A DNA stretch of 64,000 nucleotides from Hanleya hanleyi (Eukaryota; Mollusca; Polyplacophora; Lepidopleurida; Hanleyidae): positions 1-64,000 of the forward strand of contig JAVTVY010020566.1 in the NCBI GenBank assembly GCA_036873755.1, read 5' to 3'. Below are positions 46,429 to 57,577 of this stretch, piece by piece (the stretch's first letter is position 1; every line of letters starts with the position of its first letter). Both the position numbers and the translations under genes were made by a program. The notes beneath the pieces were generated by a model. That model was not told the DNA's origin. It saw only the letters and a list, made by a program, of their open reading frames with translations, and made no database searches.

Positions 46429-46999
46429 TAGCTCTGGTGTAGCCTTGTTCTATACTACATGAGAACGACGCTATGGCTGCAAACCAATCACCAGATCGAG
46501 TTGTTGGGAAAGTGCCGTACGGGCAATATTTGCCGAACCAATTGACCATAACCAATAAAATAATTCGATTCTATGTCCACCTACCTTTCATAAAACACCT
46601 TGTTTATCAGCGACTGTCCATTTTTAGTTTTGCAAGACGTCTAAACTTGGACGAGGGGGGTAAAACTGTCCACATCGCCGTTGTGCGTGTAGTGTTTATC
46701 GCGAGTTGTTGTGGCGCGTAATCAGCGTATTGATCGATGTAAAGATGGCGGCGATGTGGACAGTTTTAACCCCTCGTCCGAGTTTAGATCTCTTGCCAAG
46801 CTAAAAACGGACATTCACTCACAAACAAGGTGTTTTATGAAAGGTAAGTGGACATAGAATCGAACTATTTTATTGGTTATGTTCAATTGGTTCGGCAAAT
46901 ATTGCCCGTGCGGCACTTTCCCAACAACTCGATCTGGTGATTGGTTTGCAGCCATAGCGTTGTTCTCACGTAGTATAGAACAAGGCTATACCAGAGCTA
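46429..46999. mobile_element. 571-bp foldback MITE with 9-bp target duplication
   Basis: Ends TAGCTCTGGTGTAGCC and its near-exact inverse; the arms (about 46,429-46,690 and 46,740-46,999) pair almost completely around a short centre near 46,715. ACTCCTGAC flanks both sides (46,420-46,428; 47,000-47,008). A 9-bp duplication with long inverted arms fits Mutator-like elements. The 82-codon frame inside (46,473-46,721) is in one arm and non-coding. Confidence 0.8.
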
Positions 47000-47008
47000 A
47001 CTCCTGAC

Positions 47009-47880
47009 ATGCATCATTTTCTGGTCAAAATAACCAAATCCAGCGCTTGTACCTTGTACCCTACAGGCGAGATAACTCGACCAGGAAAGACAGACACATC
47101 ATTCCCTACCCGCAACACCCTATGACGCATGTCTGGTTCCAGGATTCTCGTTTGGCGAAACCCCGATTCGTCTGAACGTTCGACTTCCGGTTGCGTATGA
47201 GCAATACACCCATCAGAACCCAACCGCGACAAGTCCAGACCCGCTGGTATCCACATGGCACTAGTTACCCCAATGAAGTAGTGTATTGGAGTTTCATCCA
47301 TCCGAGTGCGCATTCGACCGCGTCTGCGCCTTTTCTATTAATCCTGGGTGCGCGTGCCCATCGTGACGTGAAAGTCACACCATGACCAGGTTAACAAGAG
47401 ATTTACATAGAATCCCCAACATTGGGCCCAGTATGCCTCAGGTAGTCCCACCGTATACCCGGGGTAACAGTGTATAGGTTTTTCATCCATCCGAGTGCGC
47501 ACCCGAGCGTATCTGCTCTTTATCTACTACTGATGACGTCACAGTCACGTAGACATCACTCAATTCTCATTTTATCTCTTACGCTAAAAACCCCCAAGTC
47601 GTTGTCTTCAACACAATTTGAACCATGTATAGCCAGCTGTACGCCAAAACCTCCATAACAGACCTCCCTGTCGAGTACGCCTGCACACGATGACGTCATC
47701 GGCTAAAATCAACCAACGGCCCTGAAATCCCCCAGTCGTACTCCACAACGTCAGCTCGATCAATAGCATCCCACACCATAGACTTTGCTCCACAAGAACA
47801 TGCTGATTCATACTTGTAATGTCTGCCAACACGGTTATTTTTAAAGTCAGTTTTCCGGATTTTTTCCAGAATCCTAGATT
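47009..47880. other. No gene; short direct repeat
   Basis: A phrase TTTCATCCATCCGAGTGCGC occurs at about 47,293 and 47,481, each followed by a similar CT-rich line. TGACGTCA-like motifs occur at about 47,532 and 47,691. Short frames lack support. Confidence 0.45.
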
Positions 47881-48700
47881 TCCATCAGGTCAAGTGACCT
47901 GAAGTGACCTCGAATCGATGTAAAGTCCGTTTTTCCGCAATTTTTCCCTGCTCCCAGTTTTGCATCCACCCGCCAATCACGTGATTAGTAGTTGCCATGG
48001 TAACCCAAGGTCAAAGGTCTAGAGCCAAAGATCCGAGGCCAACCTCCGCCACATTCCCTCCACCACTCGGTGACCGCTATAACCTCACACCGCCGAACCG
48101 GCAAGGGTTCGAGCTCCGCTTGCGCATGTGTGAAAGTTTGGCAGTTATTTGCCGACTGACGGTGGTTCTCTCCGGGTACTCCAACTTCATTCACCTTTAA
48201 AACTGGCGATCATCATATGACTGAAATAACCATGAGGGTGACATAAAACCAAATCCCCATCCATCACTCGATTCCTCCCTCAAATGGGCAATATTTCTAC
48301 TTCATATACTACTTTCGAACGAGATTAATATCTCAGAGTTTGGCATAATTATCTCGGAGTCCGTGTTATTTTGGCTAAAATCTCGCTGCTCGAGATAAAG
48401 ATCTCAGGTTCCGAGATAATTATTTCTGGGTCACATGGATCCGAGATAAAGATCTCGGGGTCGGACAGGTTGATTCTTGGTGTACGCATGCATTGTGGTA
48501 CCTGAAAAGCCTTAGGTTGTTGTCCTCCGACATGGCTACTGTTCGCATTGTCTGGTGATCTTTGGACAGTCTGACATAATGATCCCGGGGTTCGAGATCA
48601 TATATCTAAGTCCGAGATAAAGATCTCGTGTCCGAGATAAAGATCTCGGGGTCCGCGATAAAGATCTCTGGATCCGAAATAACTTTGAGAATAAAAAATT
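47881..48700 (-). repeat. GATCTC-palindrome repeat family, inverted copy
   Basis: Inverse of 34.9-35.8 kb: CACGTGATTAGTAG..CCAAGGTCAAAGG (47,977 onward) and ACTACTTTCGAACGAGAT (48,309). From 48,310 to 48,680 the module CGAGATAAAGATCTCGGGGTC recurs about seven times; each contains the near-palindrome GAGATAAAGATCTC. Confidence 0.65.
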
Positions 48701-50190
48701 CATGTCCCTTCTATACTTCCTTGGCAGCTTTTGGCAGCTTTTGGATTGATAAAACTCAGCTTTATTACCATCAAACACAAAGAAGTTATTCCCATATTAA
48801 AGATGTCATCAGCCTTAATATCTAGACTGCCATCAAGTTTTCTAAAATAATCGCTGTTATTTTGGTTAAAATCTCACTGATAAGATCACGCTTTATCGCC
48901 ATGAGTATATCAGGGGATCAAAATTGCATACATTGGTCACGTGACTACATTCAGTTGTTTGAATTTTGAATTGAACGTTTACTGTTGATGAAGTTAGCAG
49001 TGGACGGAAGAAGTTCCTGGGAGCGATGATGTAAAAACAAGCCTCGCTGTCAAAATAGTAGCATGGCTCTCACTTACGTGAGAGTTGTGATCTCACTATT
49101 ACGAAGGCATGACTCACCGTTGAGTTTGCCACCATTGTCTCAAGTTGCTAATGAGCGATAGCACGCACTTTCTGTCACAAAAAAAAAAGAAATATAAAGT
49201 TTGGAACAGCCCGGATAGATTACCAGTAATACAAGACGGAACGATGCGGCACCTTTGAGGCCAACTGAATTTATGTTCACAAGTTTTCTCACACATATCT
49301 GCTTCCTCGAGTGTGTGAATAGTGAATAAATGTGTGAATAGTGAATGCATAGTCAATCATATATAAATAAATAACTATACAAAGATAGCATGATGGAGTT
49401 TCCGATACTGTATCGTACTTGAAACGTTTTCACATCTTTGGATGTTCTTCTGCAAGTAAATATTACATTTAAACGAGCATATATAGTCGCGTCAATCATA
49501 TATATACAGGAATGGATTGGGAAATCTAGTCACGTGGTAAGTGGAGCGATTGGTATATGAAGACAGAATAAATTATATTTGTCTTATTTTCCAATTGTCA
49601 CAATATTACCAGTGGTTTCCCGTTTAAATCATCACCAATTACGCGCAAGTTATCAGAGGTAAGTCAAAATTGTTCGTACCTCTCAATGGTGGTCTTTGCG
49701 ATGCTGCCTGACGTTTCTGCCTGTGACTTTTCACCTACTTATCCTGCACTGCTTAAGTTCACACGTCGCATGTAATTCTTATGCTCCCCTGCTATAATCA
49801 CTTCCAAATGGATATCAGAAGATTCTTGATGTCTAAGCCATATACAGGTGAGGCTGGTAATTAAAATATCTGAAATGTTTTCAAACTGAGCACGAGACAG
49901 TATGTCCAACAGAGCAATGGGCGGACGGGATGGCTACCTCGACAATCATCATGTATATATCGACATGTATGTAACTAATTGAATGCGAAGTACCCTTTTC
50001 ACACTTGAAATATATGAAATGATACTGTTCCATTTTATTATTTTCGCCAATCTTTAGATAAAAGTCAGTCTGATAAAAGGCGGGAAAACAGCTCAGATCG
50101 CTCCTGCAGTCGTCTGAGACCCCGGAGCTTCCGGCGGCCCCTGGACCCTCGCCCTATGTCCTCTGCGATACTCCCACCTCACTTTGTAAT
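48701..50190. other. No gene recognised
   Basis: A small direct repeat TGTGAATAGTGAATAAA/TGTGAATAGTGAATGCA is at 49,314-49,348. A good splice-donor-like CAGAGGTAAGT lies at about 49,654-49,664 on the plus strand; whether it belongs to the gene at 54.85 kb is unknown. Confidence 0.4.
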
Positions 50191-50199
50191 TTGCTGGTG

Positions 50200-50830
50200 T
50201 TACGCCACTGAGGCCCCTAAATATTTCTCTTATCTCTTAAGCTAGAGGGTTGAAACTTACCACACTATAATTGGGTCAAGCTTTACCAGAAAATGTAAAA
50301 AAAATCCAAGTTGGCTGCTTTGATGACGTCACAATGACGTCATCTTCAAAACAGTCATTTTTGAGTCGATTTTTTGGTCAGATTTTTCGATTTTTTTATT
50401 TATGTGTTTTCTTTGCAAGAATTGCATGATAAATTAGTAAATGAAAGTCTGGTGTGAAATAAAATAGTTTTTGCCCAATTTTCGAAGAAAAGGAGGGATT
50501 TTGAAGAAAAATGACCAAAAAAATCACTTTTCTGGTATACCCCACATGGCCGCCATCTTGAATATACCCAGATCCTATACTCGTGGGGTTATGCAAATAG
50601 GCTCAAAATGACTCCAATATGATCAACTGAAAACTCGCGTAGGGTCAGCTTTCATTTTTTTTTCGTAGTTCCGGTGATAGGGGAGAAAGTTTGGTAGGAT
50701 GGGGTGGGGCATAATAGCCCCCCTCTCCCATAGGCCAGATAGGGTTACGGTTGGGGTTAAAAATACCTGCATCTGGGAAGTAGCCGCATCGGTTTCACTT
50801 TTACCAGAGGCACCCGCAATTTTTTTAAAT
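50200..50830 (-). repeat. CRE/YY1-rich repeat, inverted copy
   Basis: Contains GGGTTGAAACTTACCACACT, TTGATGACGTCACAATGACG (50,321) and ACATGGCCGCCATCTTGAAT (50,544). It matches 10.8-11.2 kb in reverse complement. Confidence 0.6.
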
Positions 50831-51436
50831 AATATGTTGATAAACCATTCCAAAATATTTGTTTGAACAACTATTCTGTTTATGATTCCTATATGAACCG
50901 CTAGCTCCTGTGTACGTGTGCATTAGAAAGTTAATTTTCTAGTAAAATAGAATATAACTAAAACTAATTGTGAGGGCCTTTTGTACTGACCGAAAGTTCT
51001 CTGCGCCAACACGCCCCGAGTGGAACAAGGGAGATAAAACCCTTTCCGAATTAGGATGTACAATCTCACTCTCCGCACAGGAAGGAAGAACTGGAACAGG
51101 GAAGGTCGCAAGAGGAAAATTCTCTCAATAGCATGTGAAATTATAGGACTAGAGATTGGTGATACCTCAAATTGACGAATGGAGCGAAACCACTCGCCCA
51201 TGTTTTAGATGCTTAAAAAACTCTCTGAAACTCATCATTGAGGGAAACTAATGAGTCTTCTAGAATTTATTTCTAAGATATCGATCAGTTTGAAGAAAAC
51301 GTAAAAACGATAGGGTTTTGGCTGAAAACAGAGATCCAAATAAAGATTTCAGTGGGTGATCTCTTCTCCCTAGAGAAGAGTTATAGTATCATCCGTATGT
51401 TACTGTCCAAATAAATAACGACCCCCTCCTCCTATT
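50831..51436. other. No gene recognised
   Basis: Nothing definable; one 92-codon minus frame at 50,923-51,201 without support. Confidence 0.4.
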
Positions 51437-51752
51437 TGGCACTCTCCCTCGTAAACGGTAGGTACTGGGTTCAATCCCATGCCGGGTCATACCAAAGACT
51501 TGAAAAATGGAACTTGTTGCTTCCTCGCTTACACTCACCATTAAGAGGATAGAACAAGAACTGGTTCGTTCGGTGTCAGTATAATGTGACTGAGTGGGGT
51601 GTCAGTGTGACAGCACAAAGACATGGCAGCATTAGATCTGCTCTAGTACAAGTAGGTACCCCCACCCTCCCTCACTCTTCCCTTCCCCGTCGTGTTATAG
51701 CTGGAAAAATGTTGAAAGCGACGTTAAATCCTATTCACTGACTCACTCGCCC
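51437..51752 (+). mobile_element. tRNA-derived SINE of molluscan type
   Basis: A tRNA-like head ends with the B box GGTACTGGGTTCAATCCC (about 51,461-51,480). A central domain follows with TTCGGTGTCAGTATAATGTG and ACTGAGTGGGGTGTCA, then the tail GTTATAGCTGGAAAAATGTT..GCGACGTTAAATCC and a CACT-rich end. I recall this central phrase and tail from SINEs in gastropods and bivalves. Confidence 0.65.
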
Positions 51753-54470
51753 AACACACACACAGCACCCCATGAAACGAAGCGTGTTCGACAATATATA
51801 TGCTTTTCAGAGACGGTATTAACTTCTCATAAACATGAATAATTAATATTATTATATTCATTAGAGTGTGTCCTTGTATATATTGTAATGAGATCAAACT
51901 GCATATTCCCCGGTCACATGTGTGTATATTGCTCGCTAATTCTGCATATTCCACCTCGTCATTGAATGTATACCAGAGGGAGACAATTACAACAGATGAC
52001 GTCACGTTGGATGCGCTCGCGCTGTATACAGCGGAACACAGATCAGATCCCCGAGCTGATTTTATTTGAGAAATACAGCAGAAATAAACATCCTCCTTCC
52101 CCTCTAATTATAAGTAGGCCTAGGATCGTACTCAAGAAAATTGTTGAAGTAACAATCAACCGACATCGAACAACTATACGTGCGTTGTGAGATGTACACG
52201 ACAGTAGTGAAGCTCTGAATCAGTGGAATCTCGTATCCATAAATCGTGTGGCACGCGTTTGCCCATTTAAGAAACCAACTCCGCGGAGTTGCATATAATA
52301 ATAGCATTATTGACTTAAAGGATTTGTGAACAGTTCCATGTTTGTTGCTAAAATATTTCAGTCATTCATAATATCAATAAGTAAACCCGGAATAAATGGT
52401 TTGGGTCGGTAAATATTAAGAAAAATGGTATTTATTTGCCTGGTACACGTATCTGGATCGTAGAACCGAAATTTAATGAGCTGCCGTGTCACATGACCGT
52501 TTGACGTCATACACGACGATGAACGAATTCTGACAGCTCACTACAAGTTCAACATGACTGACGAATACTGTAATCAGTAATTTGTCTGCAAGTGCCTTAG
52601 ATTTCCCAAATTTGCCCAGACTGACACTACGGTACTGACAACAAAAACGGCACCAGTGATAAATACCCATCGGTCTTAAGAGTGGATTTATCATTTACAG
52701 ATAAACAACAATTTAATTGTTGTTGTTGTTGTTGTTGTTATACCACGATATTGGTTCAGGTTGGTATGTTTGTTATATTCAGGTTGATGCAAAAAATAAT
52801 GTTTACCTCTCTGCGTCTACGCTTTTCATAAGCACCGTGTCGAGACGGTGATGCAGGCTAAGAAAAAGAAAAATTTCCATACTTATTCAATCTGTGAGAA
52901 AATGAATATAAAAAGTACATCCAGACAAGAAAATCTTCATACACGCAATCGCCGACAAGTTCAGAAAATTTGGCATTCTCCTACTCAATGATGCTTTTTC
53001 TAACCACTCTTGACTATAAAACAAGATACTGTCATACTCACAGTGTTATTTTAAATGCTAAACAATCACGGTTTCACAGAAATGCCGAATTATTTTTTGA
53101 GTTTATATGGATGGGAAAGAAAAACTATCAATCTAGAAAACGAGCCGATGAACCGATGTTGTTTACAGTTTCATTGAATTCGTATGTCGTGAAAATGTGT
53201 GCTGATTGGTTGAATAACGGTTGGGCGGAGCCAATATGTACCGTTCAGCCAATCAAATTTACGATTACTTGTACTCGGAGAAATTCAGATTTGGGATGAA
53301 AGTTTATCGTGCGACGGGATCGAGATATCGTATCGCTTTCCCATCCATACCGACAAAAGGAAAACACGCCAGGTTTTGATTCTTTGTAACCATAATCAGA
53401 TATGTTATAAGAGTTTTGTGCAAAACTTTCAGTCGTTCCTATTTCGTTTTGTTGATAAAGATCGACGAAGAAGGTACGTCAGACACGTGAAAAAATAACA
53501 AAATCTGACATGTTCAAAAAACTCTTCCCAAATTGCCGTAATTTTATTCAGTTCTCATGCCGATAATTGATCAAGTAAGGTGGATGTAAAAATATGGATA
53601 TATCACCTAAATATCATATGCATCATCCACAATTTGGAAATTCGTTGTTTTCGGTGATTTTAAAATGTGGATACAAACACCCTGTGCACGGTAAAATGTT
53701 CGCTACACACGGTAATCTGTTTTTTAGGAATGAACCCTTTTCGTTTTATAATATGAATCCATTGTTTCCGGGTCGGCGGGGAAGGAAAAGAAGGTTATTC
53801 CAGACCCCTTCTTCCCAATATTTGTACAGCCGAAGGCCATTGTGATGCAGACAATAGATAACATCAGGCTGACTGCACTTCGTCAAGCTGACTGGTGTCG
53901 GTTATGACGTCACAGCCGGAAATTGCCGACTGTTGACAGAAAATATGCATAATTTCTCCGAATGGAAATGGTACTCCTAATAGTCGAATTTTAAATATTT
54001 CAAAATCTTTTACATGTCAATTACGGTGCTAACCGTGCATTTATTAGACGTTTTATAGCACAGTTATGTGAAATCAACACGCGTCAAGTGTAGGTGTTCA
54101 TTGAGAGATTTCATTTCACAAGTCGGGCGAGGGACGTCTGCTTTCATACAAGTAACAATCGAGTAAAACAAACAAACAAATTACAAGATGAAATCTCTTT
54201 ATCAAGTTTAACTGTTGTTACAATAGTGAAATTGATTAACAAATCGACACGCATAGACATATATCCACGTAATTTCCAAACAGCAGACTCAGCTGACAAT
54301 ATTGGCACGATGCCAACCGAGACGGGAGTATCGTACCAATATCAGTGGACGAGTTGTTTCAACAAAGGGGAGAAAGGATGTCAAAGTTTACCATATTATT
54401 TCAACCTTTCATTACAATCTTTTTTGATGATCAATTTGAGTAGTGCAATAGAAAAGAAATAATGTTTTCA
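51753..54470. other. No gene recognised; (GTT)n microsatellite at 52,715-52,739
   Basis: The microsatellite is about eight GTT units. Open frames of 60-122 codons (for example 52,970-53,299, 53,594-53,845, 54,094-54,462) have no recognisable domains. The last lies just upstream of the large gene and could contain 5' exons or promoter, but I see no evidence for that. Confidence 0.4.
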
Positions 54471-54474
54471 CAGT

Positions 54475-54604
54475 CGTGCTCAATGGCTATTTTACGCACA
54501 GTTAGTACGAGAAACTTCATGAATTTCAGGGCGCGGGCTTCGCCCTTGCCCTAAAATATAAACTTTCCCAAACTAATTGTGCATAAAATAGCCATTGAGC
54601 ACGC
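54475..54604. repeat. 130-bp inverted repeat (hairpin)
   Basis: TGCTCAATGGCTATTTTACG (54,478) pairs with the inverse at 54,575-54,602. The inner part has a second small stem, GGGCGCGGGC/GCCCTTGCCC. MITE-like, non-coding. Confidence 0.65.
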
Positions 54605-54607
54605 CCA

Positions 54608-54790
54608 CACTGAAAAAATAATTCCTTAAAATTTCAGGAATACTCCCCGACTATTACACCAGCGGAATATTCCTTAAAATTCAATAAGGAACATTCCGTA
54701 GCATGTTAAGGAAATTCCTTAACATGGTAAGGAATATTCTTTAGTTATGTTGAGGAATATTCCGCTGGTGTAATAGTCGCATGAAAGAAT
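54608..54790. mobile_element. Palindromic MITE just upstream of the large gene
   Basis: Built of the same AAGGAATATTCC and GCTGGTGTAA modules as 13,192-13,402, with a CACTGAAAAA left end; the right end is eroded (about 54,775-54,800). It lies about 60 bp before the start codon, within the promoter or a 5' intron. Confidence 0.65.
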
Positions 54791-54825
54791 TATTTCTCAA
54801 ATAAAAAAATAATGAGTGGTCATGT

Positions 54826-54841
54826 TTTCGTCTCATTGCAG
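54826..54841 (+). promoter_or_regulatory. Possible 3' splice site before the start codon
   Basis: TTTTCGTCTCATTGCAG: a pyrimidine-rich run ending in CAG at 54,841, 11 bp before the ATG. This suggests a non-coding upstream exon. Prediction only. Confidence 0.4.
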
Positions 54842-54852
54842 ATTCTTTCACG

Positions 54853-57576
54853 ATGGCACTGAAACTCGTTTTGCAGTGCACATTTCTGCTGCTGTTGTCG
54901 TGGATATGCACGGTGCAGAATAAAACAAAGAGTAAAGTACCTACCGGGATAGACACCGGAACGCAACAAGTTATCACAAGTACTGCCGCTAACGCCGGAG
55001 AAAAATTACTAGAATTCGCTAAGAAATTTGTGGATCCGCAACGCAAGTTGTTGGACATTTTGGACAAATTGTCAGGGTTTGTTGGAGCGTTCGGTGGGTT
55101 TTTGTCATTTATCATGGTATTCTTGCCTCAAAGCGAATCCGCAGAACTACGATTAATGAAAGCGGAGTTCTTTAAAGTTAATACGAAACTCGACCAAATC
55201 ACCGACGAATTAGACCAAATGGCGGATGTCATTACACTGGAGGCTCAACGATCTAGTTACATCACAGCGGCCTCGAAGATAAAAACTGGATACGAGCAAA
55301 TGCAGATATTCATCAATCAGATCGCTGATGCGGACAGCTGCCAGACTGTGGAAGAGTGTTATCGCGAACGATTGAGGACGGCGGAACATTATATAAGTTA
55401 CTTCAACATTAAGGAGTACATCAATCAAATCCTCGACGGAGCTGTGGGTATTGCTGTATTTGGTGATTCATTACTGAAATTGTACCAAAAAACTTACAAA
55501 TGCGATGTTGGCAAAATCGACCACTTTGCAGGTGGCGTGTTGAAGTGGGCTTTCCAAGCGCAGCAGGTGATTTTGCTTCATGAAAAACTGACCGGTACCA
55601 ACGCTACTGTTCTGTCGAGCATGGACGACTGGCTGAATAAGGTCAACAAGCTACGACGAGAAACCATTCGAGTTAAAAATGAATGCTATGACAACATGCA
55701 AGATAGGATGATAACAGATATCACAGAAACAAAATACGAAGTAGACTATGAGACTAACCTAGGAGCTGCTGAAGCTCTCAAGCAAGACATGGAGTTAAAA
55801 TATCCCTGGCTCTATTGGGTTGTGATTGCGTTTGCACATACACCTGATTCAGATCAACATTTTGTTCAGACGAACACGGAAGGTGACTTTTGGCATATCC
55901 CGTCCAGCGATGAGGACCCGAGGACTATCATATCTGCACCACAAAATAAAGGATATTATTTCCTTCAACGGACAAAATTTGAGACGGCAGTGAATGAGAT
56001 TCTTGCCGCGCACATTGTGATGAACCCGACGATGACTGAGACGATACATGATAAACTAGTGGAGGGGTTGAAAAATCGTGGGGTTTGGCGCGAACTGAAA
56101 TCATTAGTAGTACTTCAACTGGAGGACACCGACGACCTACAGGTGGCTATTGATGATGATCACCATTTGTTTTGGTTCAACCAAGATGTCGAAGTGCTTA
56201 TAGTAAGCCCCCCAGACGTGTCTCCACCGCTGGAAGTACGAATATCCTTTCGCATTATTGCCATATTCCGATCCGACGAAGAGATTAACTTTGGCGGTTG
56301 CGTGAAGGCCTGCGATGCTGGGACGTGCAAAAAGTATCCGTATTCCACAGACTTATACTGCGAATGCGAGGACTTTTACCATGGCGAATTCTGTGAATCC
56401 CACATGGGCTTCCAGTTGGCATTGGACATGGAAAACATACTACAGGTAACGTTCCGGATTCCCCAACTCACAGATGTCTCTTTTCAAATCGAAGACCTAG
56501 GAGCGTATCTTGGTACCTCCATTGATCGGATGTTGATCGCCGCCGAAGACCTAGGAAAGCAGGTTAAACGGTCTTACGATCAGCTGTCCGATGCCATATC
56601 AGGCGGGTTCGCATGGTTAGAATTGGTCACATTATATGGTGAACACATCATGAATCTGAAATATTATATGGTCACCACCAACCCTGAAGATCACCAATTA
56701 ACCACTCGGGAATTGGCCGGTGCCGTCCACCGATCGCTCTTTGAAATCAATAATCTGATCTTAGGCGCTAGAGTGCTTGGTCACAAGTCCTTAATTTTGA
56801 CGAAGATAGAAGCGAACAGCGCCACAGCCTGCACGACAGATTATAAAAATGCCATTTCCGCCACGTGGAAGCAATTCGTTCTGATGCAGCATCAAGGCTA
56901 TATATTCCTCGCCCAGTTAAAGCATACCCTCGGACAATCATCTCACGACGTTTATGATGATTATGTTGAGGTAATAAATAACCAGATCGATTTTCTCCAA
57001 AGTAAAACATGTGAACTGGAAATTCCCTATTCAACGAATGTGAACTGTACTGGCGGCTTCTATCTTGATAGAGAAATGACTATTACGACCCAATGTCTGC
57101 CTGACCACTTCGTATACGGTAGCTTGGTGGCGAAATGTCCCCCGGAAAACCAGTCAGGATGCAGACCATGCGGCTGCAGTCTCACCGGATCGAACAGCAG
57201 TGAATGCAGTGATCTGGACGGACAGTGTGTATGTACGAACCCCTACAAGGGAACGACATGTGAAGATCGAGACTGTGTATATGATCAGTGGCAACCGTGG
57301 TCAGACTGTGTTGATTGTGGACCGGGGACGAAACACAGAACTCGCATAGCTGTCACAAAAGAGGGATCAGGCGATGACTGTGTCGGACCTGTCTCTGAAT
57401 CAGCCGATTGTTTCCTAGGCTGCTGTATTGGCAATTTCGAATGCGAGGATTCGGTGTGTTACTCCGAGTCCATGAGGTGTGACTATTTCCTGGATTGTGC
57501 TGCGAAGTCTGAAGAAGCGGACTGTCATGACGTATGCTACTCTGAGGACTTCGTTAAAGAAGGCGGACAGGGGTAA
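54853..57576 (+). CDS. Secreted cephalotoxin-like protein, main part
   Basis: A single 907-codon exon. Residues 1-22 form a clear signal peptide (basic-hydrophobic, LLLLSW core). Residues about 30-330 are helix-rich with a hydrophobic GAFGGFLSFIMVF stretch at 78-90. An EGF-like module spans about 483-514, a second helical region about 515-720, a laminin-type EGF module about 770-808, a thrombospondin type 1 module from W813 (WQPWSDC), and an LDLa module 858-891. This order matches SE-cephalotoxin, a cuttlefish salivary-gland toxin of about 1,050 residues, and related proteins known in corals and fish; many such homologues have no proven toxicity. The start is chosen because the signal peptide begins there. 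The frame stops at 57,576 soon after the LDLa module, while the expected C-terminal region continues in another frame (next entry). Likely extracellular; target unknown. Either a pseudogene or an assembly error. Confidence 0.85.
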   Translation: MALKLVLQCTFLLLLSWICTVQNKTKSKVPTGIDTGTQQVITSTAANAGEKLLEFAKKFVDPQRKLLDILDKLSGFVGAFGGFLSFIMVFLPQSESAELRLMKAEFFKVNTKLDQITDELDQMADVITLEAQRSSYITAASKIKTGYEQMQIFINQIADADSCQTVEECYRERLRTAEHYISYFNIKEYINQILDGAVGIAVFGDSLLKLYQKTYKCDVGKIDHFAGGVLKWAFQAQQVILLHEKLTGTNATVLSSMDDWLNKVNKLRRETIRVKNECYDNMQDRMITDITETKYEVDYETNLGAAEALKQDMELKYPWLYWVVIAFAHTPDSDQHFVQTNTEGDFWHIPSSDEDPRTIISAPQNKGYYFLQRTKFETAVNEILAAHIVMNPTMTETIHDKLVEGLKNRGVWRELKSLVVLQLEDTDDLQVAIDDDHHLFWFNQDVEVLIVSPPDVSPPLEVRISFRIIAIFRSDEEINFGGCVKACDAGTCKKYPYSTDLYCECEDFYHGEFCESHMGFQLALDMENILQVTFRIPQLTDVSFQIEDLGAYLGTSIDRMLIAAEDLGKQVKRSYDQLSDAISGGFAWLELVTLYGEHIMNLKYYMVTTNPEDHQLTTRELAGAVHRSLFEINNLILGARVLGHKSLILTKIEANSATACTTDYKNAISATWKQFVLMQHQGYIFLAQLKHTLGQSSHDVYDDYVEVINNQIDFLQSKTCELEIPYSTNVNCTGGFYLDREMTITTQCLPDHFVYGSLVAKCPPENQSGCRPCGCSLTGSNSSECSDLDGQCVCTNPYKGTTCEDRDCVYDQWQPWSDCVDCGPGTKHRTRIAVTKEGSGDDCVGPVSESADCFLGCCIGNFECEDSVCYSESMRCDYFLDCAAKSEEADCHDVCYSEDFVKEGGQG

Positions 57577-57577
57577 A

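Noticed and set aside
46473..46721. 82-codon frame
   Set aside because: It lies in one arm of the 571-bp foldback element and reads into its centre.
52970..53299. 109-codon frame
   Set aside because: No signal peptide, domain or repeat evidence; average composition for the region.
49654..54841. A 5.2-kb intron joining a donor at 49,660 to the acceptor before the large gene
   Set aside because: The donor is only a motif match and several other GTAAG-type sites exist; no way to choose between them without transcripts.
54741..55115. 124-codon minus-strand frame
   Set aside because: Antisense shadow of the start of the cephalotoxin-like gene.
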